Of a stretch of DNA of 64,000 nucleotides, positions 44,510-54,356 are shown in pieces. Under the pieces are notes generated by a model. That model was given only the letters and a program-made list of their open reading frames with translations, was not told where the DNA came from and did not search any database. Within the stretch, counting starts at the first letter, position 1. Each line of letters starts with the position of its first letter. The translations under genes and the position numbers were made by a program. The DNA is from Linyphia triangularis (taxonomy: Eukaryota > Arthropoda > Arachnida > Araneae > Linyphiidae), in the NCBI GenBank assembly GCA_963978545.1, contig OZ021730.1, forward strand, positions 1,902,201 through 1,966,200. Reading direction: 5' to 3'.

Positions 44510-44690
44510 GGCATGATGGCCGTGTGGTTAGTGCTCTGGCTTCACATACCAAAGGTGCCAGGTTCGAATCCTGGATTAGGCATCGATATTCGTTGTGGTT
44601 CGGAATCCACGTTGAGCTGTAGGTCCCGGACTGATTAGCCGATATTGTGCATAAGTATAGGTCGTTGAACACACAAACCATCCAACTTGA
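44510..44690 (+). mobile_element. tRNA-derived SINE of a second family
   Basis: It begins with a complete tRNA-like head (44,510-44,584): GGCATGATGGCCGTGTGG, box A GTGGTTAGTGCTC and box B AGGTTCGAATCCTGG. A ~100-bp unrelated body follows (GTTGTGGTTCGGAATCCACG, TAGGTCCCGGACTGATTAGC). The head differs from the SINE family at 9264. The lack of a CCA-compatible acceptor stem and the presence of a body argue against a working tRNA gene. No TSD was resolved. Confidence 0.7.
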
Positions 44691-45575
44691 TAGCAAATTT
44701 ACTGTTGTTTAAAGACGTTTTGTGACTGTTTAAATGAAGAGTAAATTATAGCTTTTATTTTGTAAAAGCTGTGTTGTGGTTTCCTCTGAGAAAATTTTTA
44801 ACAATATACTTTTAAATTTACATCCATATTTTCTTTTTAAATTAATAACTTATCTATATTTACATGGCATTTTAGTTCTTCTCCTACGAGGTTTACTGCT
44901 TCTAACCACTTTTTCACTAATCTTTATCAAACCATATTTGAACACGAGATGTATCATAAATTTACTATAAATTGAAGTATGAATGTGACTAATGTACCCA
45001 ATGTATAAAATTAAGAGGTACACATCAATACTTTAATTTTGATATCAGAATTAAAAACAAATCTTAAAGCCTACTATATTGTATATGATTTTATTGATGC
45101 AAAATAAAGTGACATTTTAATTTATAGAAGGTATTCATAAGAATACAATTAGTTGCATTTACCTGAACAAGGGCTATACTGCACTAAAATGTAATTGTGC
45201 CAACTTGCAGAAGCTCTTTTAATCGAAATATCTGCTTTTGCATCTCAAATGGGGGAAATAAATAGAAACGGATATTATAAATGCAAATGAAATGTGATAT
45301 AACTCTTTGTATTTAAATACCTACACAGTTGGTAGTATTTACTTCTAAACATTTGAAACTATGTTTATTGCACTTAAATAAAAGTGGATATTTATCTGTT
45401 TTAAGGATTGAAGGTTGGCGACTGCTTTTCCAAGTTGTTGTCAATACAAGCTTTGTTGATAATATCAAGAAGCAACTTTACTGAACAAAAAATATTGTGT
45501 TGCATTGAAATTTGTGGCGACAAAAACTCGGCTGTTGTCGTTACAATCTCACTACATTTATAAAATTTTCAGCAA
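44691..45575. other. Intergenic or 3'-UTR-like interval
   Basis: No independent gene seen. On the minus strand an AATAAA (45,364-45,369) lies ~210 bp beyond the stop of the candidate spliced gene and could be its polyadenylation signal. Confidence 0.35.
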
Positions 45576-46420
45576 CTATTCCCATATCCTGTACCACCCA
45601 TATGCAATACCAGCAATTAGTGCAAGATAGAATTTGACCTTGTCTCTGTGTTTATGTTTGGCTTTATGATTCCTATAACCGATAAATACTAAAAAGTATA
45701 CGATACTACATTGTAATGGAAGAGTATTTATTCTAATGGAAGAATATTATAATATACAAGTTTAAAAAGTTCTGGAATTAAATTAAATAGCTGGCAAGAA
45801 TGCATTTGAAAGAGAAAATTTGTATTCACTTCTGTTTCAAGCAAACATTGCAACAGACCATGTAACAGGACAAAATAGAACTCGTTTTCCAGAAACATTG
45901 ATGCATCATTTTAACAATCGCCTCAAAAGCATGATGCTAGTTGCATTACTATCTTTTAAATAATCATCAGAAGATGCAAACTCATTATAAAACGATTAAG
46001 CTAACTTACCTGTGACAAAAAAGCATTTTGGGTAAACAATCCTTACAAGACAGACTCTCTACTCTCAAAAAAATATTTTATTATCCAAGAACTACTCTTG
46101 TATATTACTTCTCTAATAGTATGAGGTGGATCCATAAGCTGTAAGAATTGTTTCTTACGATTGCTGGTATTAGAACTCCTCACGAAATTTCTAAATGTTC
46201 TTCATACAAAATGATTTTTATCACATGCAAAGTAAATTGTAAATAAAATAAGGGGAGAAGCCTATCTGTCATTGCAAACTAAAACCACTACATTTTCATG
46301 GAATTTGTTTCAAGAAAATTTTTAAAGCTGTAAAAAAAGGTCAAAATTGGAAAAAAACTTAAATAATGGATAAAAAAGAAATTCATAAAATTAATCATTA
46401 TTTTATTAAAATGTATTACA

Positions 46421-46451
<31 letters not shown>

Positions 46452-48257
46452 CACAAATTGTCTGTATATATTATAAATACTGACGTATTATTTCAAAATT
46501 CTATTGTAATTTATTTTTATCTTATTTTATTTATTAATTAATAGCGATTATACAAGTTAGAAAAAGGTGGCAACACCTAAAGCAATCGAGAAGTTTCGAG
46601 ATATTTCTTTTCCGATGAATTGGCTGGAAATTTCGAGAATGTCTCACGCGCTTGTATATAAAAGACTGGAGAACAGGAAAGTTTTCAGATTGACTTTGAA
46701 CTTCGATGAAAGCTTATCGCTTTGTTTACCTATTGGAGTGAGCTTGTATAATCGCTGTATTCGAAGTTGTTTTTTTTTTTTGCTGAAGCTTGTGAGCGAT
46801 TACACTGTTGCCTGTGGATAAATTTTGTGAGTTTTCTGAAGAGAGAATAAATATTTTTATACTGTAAAAACTGTGCCATCATTGCCTCAGCGGAAAAATT
46901 CATAACAATATATATATATTATCAATTAATTTTTAATTGTTGGTATTTGTATTCTTCGAATGGCAAAACTCTTGTTTGTTTACACTTAAAAAAAAACATT
47001 CCATGCCAAACAAACCATGCTTTTTATCTTATTCAAGTAATTTTGCTTCCAAATGCCACCAGGTATATTTTTCTTAACCAATACTTAGGAAAGATTCTTT
47101 GTAAGGAATTTGTTAATCTGTTTATGTTGTGCAATCTGTCTTTATATTGGGATATGTATTGACAATGGAAGTTTGCAATGAAACTGTTGTCATATTAAAG
47201 GTTACTCTTTGCAAAAATTTCCTACAACAAGGCCAAATGGTTTAAGTTTGTATTTTAAAATCTGATGATTATTGTACTCGTGCATCTAGAAAAAATTTCT
47301 ATCTTTAGAGCTACAGACAATAAAGCCAAACATTGTTAATAGTTATAAATTTTTAGTGGGAGGATTACAGGTGAAATGGTACATATTATTGCATCAACCA
47401 ATTTTGACGTAATCAAAACTGTCATCAAAAGGCAACTTTAACACTAAGTTATACAATCACAAACTGCACACCTTAATAACTGCAGTCTCTTCATTTACTT
47501 TAGTAAACTCCCTTTTAAGCTGAATTTTGGCAACAGTTTTGTATTGCTGAAAATGGTCGATGGGGTAATATGTACCTGTTTAAAAATACTAAATTAGTCT
47601 TGTATGAGCCAAATACAAAAACACCAATCGACGTTTGGTTGTGTTTCCTTATTTTTGTATTTCTTTTTTAGAAATAAATCTTTTAAAATGTACATTGATG
47701 TTAATTGATAAGACACTATTTGGTTTATTGAATTTTTTTTTAATGATACCTAAAATTTTAATATGTTTGTGGTTAGCATTACATTTACTTAATACAATAA
47801 TACTTATAAGTATCCAGGGTTTTTTTTTATACTGCCCAGGTAACGATACAAGACATTTTTCTTCTTACAATGTCTCAATTTAGAATTCAGATGAAAATTA
47901 ATTGAACGTCACATGAGGGTTAACATATTTTTTAATTGATTCATTAAATCTACCTAACTAGAAATTTTACAGTAAGTTAGTAAAAATATATAGCGTAATT
48001 GAATTTGCATACTTTTCTATTGATTACTATTTACAGTTGCTATAAGGATATCTGACTGAATCAATGTAGGTTGGAAGTAATCAAACAATGAATTATTTTG
48101 GTCCTATATCAATTTAGTTTCTTAATGAAATCATTTGGGGAAAAAAGTCTAGGATGAAAATCAGTTTAAGTAAAAGGCACTCTGCCACCTTTCTCTAAAT
48201 TGCCGATAATAAAATTAGCACATGCTAATAAATGTTTGGCTAACGTTCTTGCTTTTT
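45576..48257 (-). CDS. Candidate spliced host gene, C-terminal exons, putative tail-anchored membrane protein
   Basis: Six minus-strand segments look like exons: 48,189-48,257 (KARTLAKHLLACANFIIGNL), 47,472-47,575 (TYYPIDHFQQYKTVAKIQ...), 47,206-47,285 (MHEYNNHQILKYKLKPFGLV...), 46,109-46,199 (FVRSSNTSNRKKQFLQLMDP...), 45,950-45,980 (FASSDDYLKD) and 45,576-45,688 (FIGYRNHKAKHKHRD..., ending KFYLALIAGIAYGWYRIWE and a stop). Each begins after AG and ends at GT, and the reading phases join without a stop over ~160 codons. Composition is balanced, unlike chance frames here. The last exon has a basic cluster then a hydrophobic C-terminal segment, suggesting tail anchoring. The 31-nt exon and some donors are weak. 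Upstream exons and the start were not found. I do not recognise the family. A solo LTR lies in one intron. Confidence 0.45.
46447..46907 (+). mobile_element. Solo LTR, copy 3
   Basis: This 461-bp unit begins TGTTGCACAAATTGTC and ends TTCATAACA. It has TATATAAAAG near 46,655 and AATAAA near 46,845. It inserted into an (AT)n microsatellite, which continues on both sides. The flanking ATAT fits a 4-bp TSD but is ambiguous in that context. It is homologous to 6190-6640. It appears to sit within an intron of the candidate minus-strand gene, in the opposite orientation. Confidence 0.88.
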
Positions 48258-48944
48258 CTGAAAACTAAATATTTACAATTTGATAATTAGCTGCCTAATG
48301 GATGAGAAATGTATCAATAAAGGCAATTTTTAGATGATTTTTCAAATGTTATAAAAAATATAGAATGTCGATAAAAGACTTTAATACATAATACTTAACT
48401 CCAACATTTATATATTCTTTTAATAAAGAAGTAATTTGTAAATAACTTGAAAACCATTGCCTTTCGCAACAAAACATTTTTAGTTTTTTTTGGTAGTCGT
48501 AAAGGATATTTTAGACATGTTATAGTTCCCTAGCAAAAACAGCTGAACTTAGCTTAATGAGAATTCTAAATTTTTTTTTTAGTAATGAATGAAATTTGCA
48601 TTACTGCTGAATCACAGCATTTTGACTTTCAGATCAAGCAAGTTTTCAAAGGCACAAATTTAAAAAAACTCCATTAAATTTATTTCAATTCCTAACAGAT
48701 CTCTACATATTACATTTCACAATAATAGGTAAATACAAGCATGCAACTGTTTAGACTTTTTCCTGCTTGATGCCAATATAGTCTACAAACACTGCAAAAA
48801 AGTCGCCTCTTCAAATGCCATCTGGAAAACAATATATCCAACTCTCTATTCCTGATGAACAATGAAATATTAATTCAAAGACTATTTTAATGCATTTCTT
48901 GTAAGAATTTTTTGTAAACTGGTGTTTATGGATTAATTGTATTG
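48258..48944. other. Possible further exons of the minus-strand gene, unresolved
   Basis: Minus-strand stretches near 48,470-48,545 (LKYPLRLPKKTKNVLLRKAM) and 48,755-48,860 (GDFFAVFVDYIGIKQEKV, after a good acceptor TTTCATTGTTCATCAG upstream) look coding-like. However, I could not join them in phase to the exon at 48,257. They are not called as exons. Confidence 0.25.
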
Positions 48945-51365
48945 TAATTCTAATACACTACATTCTCATTCAAGATTTGTACAGTCGCTTAAACTACTCC
49001 TTGTCCAATATGTAACACCATTACTTGCCTACTTAAATATATCTTTATTGATAGCGTGTTGTCAGAACGCACTATACCTCTTCATCTGATTGGTACACAT
49101 TAAATGGTTACATCGAGTAGGAGAACACAAAAAATAAAACAAAAACACAGCATAAACAAAAACATAAAAAACAACAGAGAGAGAGAGAGTTCCCATGAAG
49201 TGTAAGAAGGTTATACTGAAGTTGAAGAGAAGAAAGTCCAATCAGTGCAACAGGTTATTTTTGGTAGGTACTAGTTGAGATGGCATCCGTGAGAGCGAAA
49301 GCAGCAAAGGGCATGGAGTTCCAGTCCTCAGGAAGGATATCACAGATGCGCACATCTTTGACAGTGGAAGAGGGGTCAGTAGCTTTCTTAAAGAAATTGG
49401 TGTTTATCTTGTATAGATGTTGCTCGACGGTGTCAATCCCAAGGTCCCTGTGAATGAGTTTTTTCCGGACGTACCTCGATGCATCGACCATGTGTCGCAA
49501 AACATTGTTTTGAAAAACTTGAAGCTTGGAAATATCCCTCTTGGTGGCCGTGATCCAAGCAGGTGAGGCATAGGAGAAGATAGGTCTGATGGAAGATTCA
49601 TAAATCCGTTTTTTTTGTTATTGAGGGGAAGAGAGGAGCGTCTGCCGACCAGCGATCAGAACTTAGCAGGGATGGCATTTGCTTTTCGGACAGCACATTT
49701 TACGTGATGCTTCCAGTTTAACTTATGATTAATAGTAACCCCGAGGTATTTGGCATGACGGACAATGGGAACTTGTTCATTGAAGAGGGTTACCATGCTT
49801 GTGCCAGAGGTGATTCTCTTTTTAGAAATGATGAGAAGTTGTGACTTTCAGGCATTAATGGCTATCTTCCATTTCTCTCACCATTCCTCAATGTCTGGAG
49901 TGATGTTATGGAGTCTCCTGACGGCATTTTCAGGGTTCAAGGACTTTGCGACTATGGCCGTATCATCAGCGTAGATGTCAGTAAACAAGAATCGGTTAAG
50001 GGGGAAGGTGAGGAAGTCGGCCGTGTAGAAAAGGTTTAGAATTGGACCTAGTATACTGCCCTGTGGAAATCCGGCATCGATATCTCTTCTGGTAGAATTG
50101 AACTTTCCATATCTGATCCTGAACTTTTTGCGAATGAGGTACATCCATAGAAGAATGACGTCATCAGGGATCTTGAACTGAATGAGTTGATAGATAAGAC
50201 CAAGGTGGAACACCCGATCAGAGGCTTTGGCCACATCCAACATGAGAATTGCAGTGCTTTCCTTTCTGTGGCGTGCTCACCTACAAATTCAATCATTCTA
50301 ACTAGGTGCTGGGTGGTTGAGAGTCCTAACAGGAATCCGAATTATAAATTTGGGATATGGGTGAGATGGGGCTTAAGTCTTGAGTAAATTATCCTTTCGT
50401 TAACCTTTGCAATTCCAGGCAAGAGACTGATAGGGTGATAGCTTGATGTCATCACTGGATCCTTGCCTGTCTTTTGTATGACAATAACAATTGATTCTTT
50501 CCAGGAGTCGGGGAAATAGCTGAAGTCTAGGCTTGCATTAAAGATTTGTACCAAAGATTTTACCATGCTATAGGAAAAATTCCTGATCATTTGGTTAGTT
50601 ATTTGGTCACAGCCTGGAGCTTTTCTTAGTTTCAATTTCCTCAAAATTTATTGGACTTCATCTGAAGTGGTGTGGGTGAGGGAATTTTTGAACTGGGTGG
50701 TTCTCTTCCAGTGTCGAACTGTTTTGGTGACATGCTCCTCGAATTCGTCATCGCATGGGTCCTCGTTTTCCTGAAACTGCTTTTCAAAGGTATCAGAGAA
50801 GGCCTCTGCCTTTTCCTCATCAGTATAGAAAAGTTCGCCCTTGAATCGGTCTGATGATAGATTTGTTCCTCTTGAGGGACCTTGCCATTTTATCCAGAAG
50901 GTTATGAGAGTCAACCTTTTCCTGCCATTTAGCGTTGCGGTTATCTCTGGTCAGCTCTTTGATCTTACGGTTGAGGGAGTTAATAAGAGTTTTCAGTCTT
51001 GGATCTTGCTGGCGATGCCATCTTTTTCTAATGTAATTTCTTTCTTTAATTATTTCTCTGATATGCGAGGGAAGCTTCAGATAATTTTCTTTAAAGGGGA
51101 CATGGTTAGTAGAGGAAACGTGGACATCAGTGATTTCAGGTGTGATGGTGTAAATGTAACTGTCAATTTCATCATGTTTAGGAGAGTTGGGAGGCTCAAT
51201 TGGGGAGTGTTGAGCTGCAATGGTGTTATGGAACAGGTTCCAATCTGTTTTTGACAACGTGTTAGTTTCAGGTACAGTATGGCAGCCAATTATGGCAATG
51301 ACTGGGAGGTGATCTGAGGACAGTTGATTTGAGGCCTCAAGGTGCATGGACAAAGTGGTATGCGT
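48945..51365 (-). mobile_element. Third Jockey-type LINE (LINE3), 5'-truncated and decayed
   Basis: On the minus strand it runs from the end of the endonuclease domain (51,353) through RT to a stop at 49,255. A 3' UTR follows with CTCTCTCTCTGTTG and AATAAAGATATATTT (about 49,040), then ~105 bp that match the duplicated segment at 13,850. The 5' truncation lies near 51,365. No TSD could be matched. Confidence 0.8.
49255..51353 (-). pseudogene. Endonuclease/reverse transcriptase relic of LINE3
   Basis: In order on the minus strand: the endonuclease end (NQLSSDHLPVIAIIG), a linker with KRNKSIIRP, RT entry (RKAPGCDQITNQMIRN), MTSSYHPISLLPGIAKV, MLDVAKASDRVFH, GFPQGSILGPILN, YADDTAIVAKS, EEW and the C-terminal DASRYVRKKLIHRDLGIDTV...FAAFALTDA. 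The YADD core is present, but the frame is broken between about 50,342/50,243, 49,878/49,500 and at other points, and VPQG has become FPQG. It resembles LINE1 ORF2 but is a distinct family. Confidence 0.88.
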
Positions 51366-51770
51366 TTTTTAAAAAGAAGTAGATCAAGGACGCTTTAGTA
51401 TAACTCATATTACCACTAGAATAACATATGTACTTAAAGTGACGTAAAAAAGGGAATTAAATTGCATTTTCTAAAGAAATATATTAATCTTTAAAAGAAT
51501 AACATACATACACATCAACATAAAAAATTCAAAAAAGTTCTCATTTTATTTACGAAATATACCATGAATAAACATGGATTTCCGCCTAATGAATAAAAGT
51601 CATTATTTTTCTATCAGATCTAATGAATCCATCTCTTATAGTTAACTCCAGCCACGGCAGACATCTGCCAGATTCATTCACTTTCAGCAGTTTGAAAGTT
51701 TTAAGTTCATCGTAGGATTATTTATTTGTGATTTGGAACAATCCGCTAGTGCAACATCTAACCAGTTTCG
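51366..51770. other. Non-coding interval
   Basis: It begins with an M5-like word, AGATCAAGGACGCTTTAGTA (51,384). Otherwise nothing is recognised. Confidence 0.4.
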
Positions 51771-51916
51771 TTAGCTTCTAGACCTCTAGGTTGCGGGTTC
51801 GAGTCCCGTGTCAGGCATGGGTGTTTGAAAATGTTTGATGGCTTGTCAAAGGACGAATGTTTCGGAGCATTATAGCCCTCGTATTGCTGACGGCGCCAGA
51901 TAATCTGAAAACAACC
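51771..51916 (+). mobile_element. tRNA-derived SINE, copy 4 (5'-truncated)
   Basis: It starts inside box A (TTAGCTTCTAGACC), keeps box B (GGTTCGAGTCC) and the body with GACGGCGCCAGATAATCTGA, and ends ACAACC. The flanks AACCAGTTTCG (51,760-51,770) and AACCAGTTCCG (51,917-51,927) form an 11-bp TSD with one mismatch. 5' truncation with a TSD indicates LINE-type target-primed insertion. Confidence 0.85.
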
Positions 51917-51953
51917 AACCAGTTCCGTGTTGTGGCAGGTTGTGATATCACAC

Positions 51954-52178
51954 TGTAACACAAATTTTCTTTATATAATTTTTAAATAGTGACGTATTTC
52001 TTGTAAAGATCCATTTCATTTTATTTTATTTGTTAGCAGCGATAACACAGGTTGGAAAAAAAAGGTGTCAACATCTTAAACGATCGGAAAATTTCGAGTT
52101 GTTTCATTCACGTGATAGGTTGAATGGATGTTTCGAGAAAGTTCACACCGCGTTCCTGTAAAAAAAGACAGAGGCAAA
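51954..52178 (+). mobile_element. Diverged 5' part of an LTR related to the solo LTR family
   Basis: TGTAACACAAATT, AAATAGTGACGTATT, TTAGCAGCGATAACACAGGT and GGTGTCAACATCTTAAACGATC follow the first half of the LTR at 6190-6640 at about 75-80% identity by eye. They stop near the TATA region. The downstream half is missing. Confidence 0.65.
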
Positions 52179-52369
52179 GGCGCCGCCAGGAAGGGGCGAG
52201 ATGGTGCACTTGCACCCACCTGAATTCCGAAAATAATATGGAGAAAAGTGGCACGATTAAAGGAAAATAAAAGTATGATACAGGTTTTAAAATATTTCAT
52301 CGACGAGAAATTTTATACATATAAAATTTCATAAAGATAACCATTTGAACAATAAAAATAAAAATAACC

Positions 52370-54160
52370 CCTTAAGGGTTTTCCATCATGCATCCCTTTA
52401 CTATTTTTGTAAATTCGATGTACTGATTGGATCGTGTTTGAGTGGGTGGGAGAGAAACGAGCATTTCCAAGATTTTCCTCCACCAAATAGAAATAGTTTC
52501 CGTGATAAATTTACACATGTGTTTTCTTTTTACTTCTTAAGTTAATAATAAAATTTTAAATTGAACCATTTTGAAACATAGAGCTCCGTTAGAAGTATGT
52601 TAAAAAAAAGTGTTTTTCTTTTTCTTCTTTCTCATGTCATTTTGTAAATATTGAAAGGAAACTTTGAGTTTGAATAATTAAGATTATAGAATTTCCTTTC
52701 ATGAATGAATGTGGCAATTAAGGGGGGGGGGGGGAAAGATAGTCAATTTTCCTGCACCACAAACTTTTTTAACCACCGCCACTGGTGTTGATTTCTTGGA
52801 CTGAAAACCTAAACAACCAATTTTCTCCGAAAATGGGATTTTGTATCTTTCTCGTGACGCATATTTATTTGGATTCAAATTTGTCGCAGTTTGTTAAAGA
52901 ATAAGAAAATTACAAAATAGAGTTTAAAATATTAATAACACAAAAGTTACTTGTGAGGAAATTCATTCATTCTGTGCCATTACAGGGACGCAACCAGAGA
53001 ATGTCTGTGGGAGGAGTTATCAATCAAACTTTAAGTTTTCCGCGTATAAAAAAATAGCTTAAAAAAAAAGCTTTCTCATCCATATTTGTCAAACGTCATC
53101 AATATTTTTGCAGTTTCTTAATCTGTCACTTTTACAAATGGCAATTAATTCTCAACAAACCAATTAATCTCTTATTAAATTATGATAATTCACGCTGACC
53201 TCTCCTGCAAATAATCCTTCATGGCTCCCATTTTTAAATAGAATTTTGCGCATCCTTCTTATATAAATATTGAAAATGCTTAAACAAATTTTGTAATTGA
53301 ATAACGTGTTTTGAATTTTTGTTCCACCTTAAAAAAAAAATCTCCCCCCCCCCCCTTTTTTCTTCTATTTCTTTCAATCAATCCAAAACTGTATTTAAAT
53401 TCTTCTACAATATTAAATAACAGCCTTGATTGTCCTATAATACTACAACTACTTCACTTATATACTCCAAAACATGTTACAAGCAATAAAATTGTCTTCA
53501 GTAAATCTTTCTGTAGAAAAATTATCTCCCATTATTCAATTTATTGACTTAGTAAACTAGTTGCCCCCTCATTCTGATATTTTCTTTGATAATTTTTTAA
53601 AGCTGAAATGTGGTATTAATTCCTTATTTTCGTAATTATTATTAACGTTTTCATCTTTTTCTGCAGTTTTGTCTGTTTCCATGTGTTCCTCTGTCATGCA
53701 ATTGGAAATTGTTCTTTTTGACGGTGTAAATAAAATAAAATAAAAAATTAAGATAAACACAAAGCTAATACATTATATCCACACCCTGATCCCACAATCC
53801 TTGACAAAAAGAGTTATGCTAAAAGTTCAGGATAATGTTTTCTCAGAGCCAAAATGGATGGAAAGCCTGTGCTTGGCCTTATGTTCTTATGTCAAGTGAA
53901 TTGTGAGATTAAAAATGGTTCAGGATGATAAATGTATCGATGCACTCGTTTCAATCAAAAGAAGTATGACTACATGAGCACAAAGTAGTATCAAAGTGAT
54001 AAGCAGTACTTGTAAGTATTACTGATATTTCTTAAAATTGTAATTCATTAAAATTAAAAAGATGCCTTGGAGAAAGATATCTGTGTCATTTTGAAAACAT
54101 CTCAACCAGGGGTCGGCAGACTTTTTTTGCTCTAATAGCTAGACATCCAGTATTCAGAAG
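52370..54160. repeat. Locus B of the repeat scaffold: M1, start of M2, M3
   Basis: It is colinear with 7940-8330 (M1), 33,240-33,600 (M2 start, 52,780-53,150) and 8340-9880 plus 11,867-12,190 (M3). It carries none of the SINE, LTR or MITE insertions of locus A, so it supplies empty sites at about 53,455, 53,480 and 53,855. Non-coding. Confidence 0.75.
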
Positions 54161-54325
54161 TGTTATTAACAGGAGGGAGTGAAACCAACATCAGGTTAAA
54201 ACAAAAAACATCCTCTTTATTAAAAACACACCAACAGTTTATATATACAATTTCCACTACCGGTGGAAAGAAGAACTAAAAAAGAATTTGCATATAGCCG
54301 CTAATTCATACTTAAATTACCAACA
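54161..54325 (-). repeat. 3' LTR of the Copia element
   Basis: This 165-bp LTR (TGTTATTAACAGG to TTACCAACA on plus) differs from the other LTR at about three positions (~98% identity). A purine-rich tract (GGAGGAGAT on minus) abuts it at 54,326-54,336 as the polypurine tract. The TSD AGAAG lies at 54,156-54,160. Confidence 0.92.
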
Positions 54326-54356
54326 ATCTCCTCCTGCGACTGTATGCAAATGAAAC

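Noticed and set aside
50841..51254. 137-codon plus-strand open frame
   Set aside because: It is the antisense of the LINE3 endonuclease/RT region and has no domain of its own.
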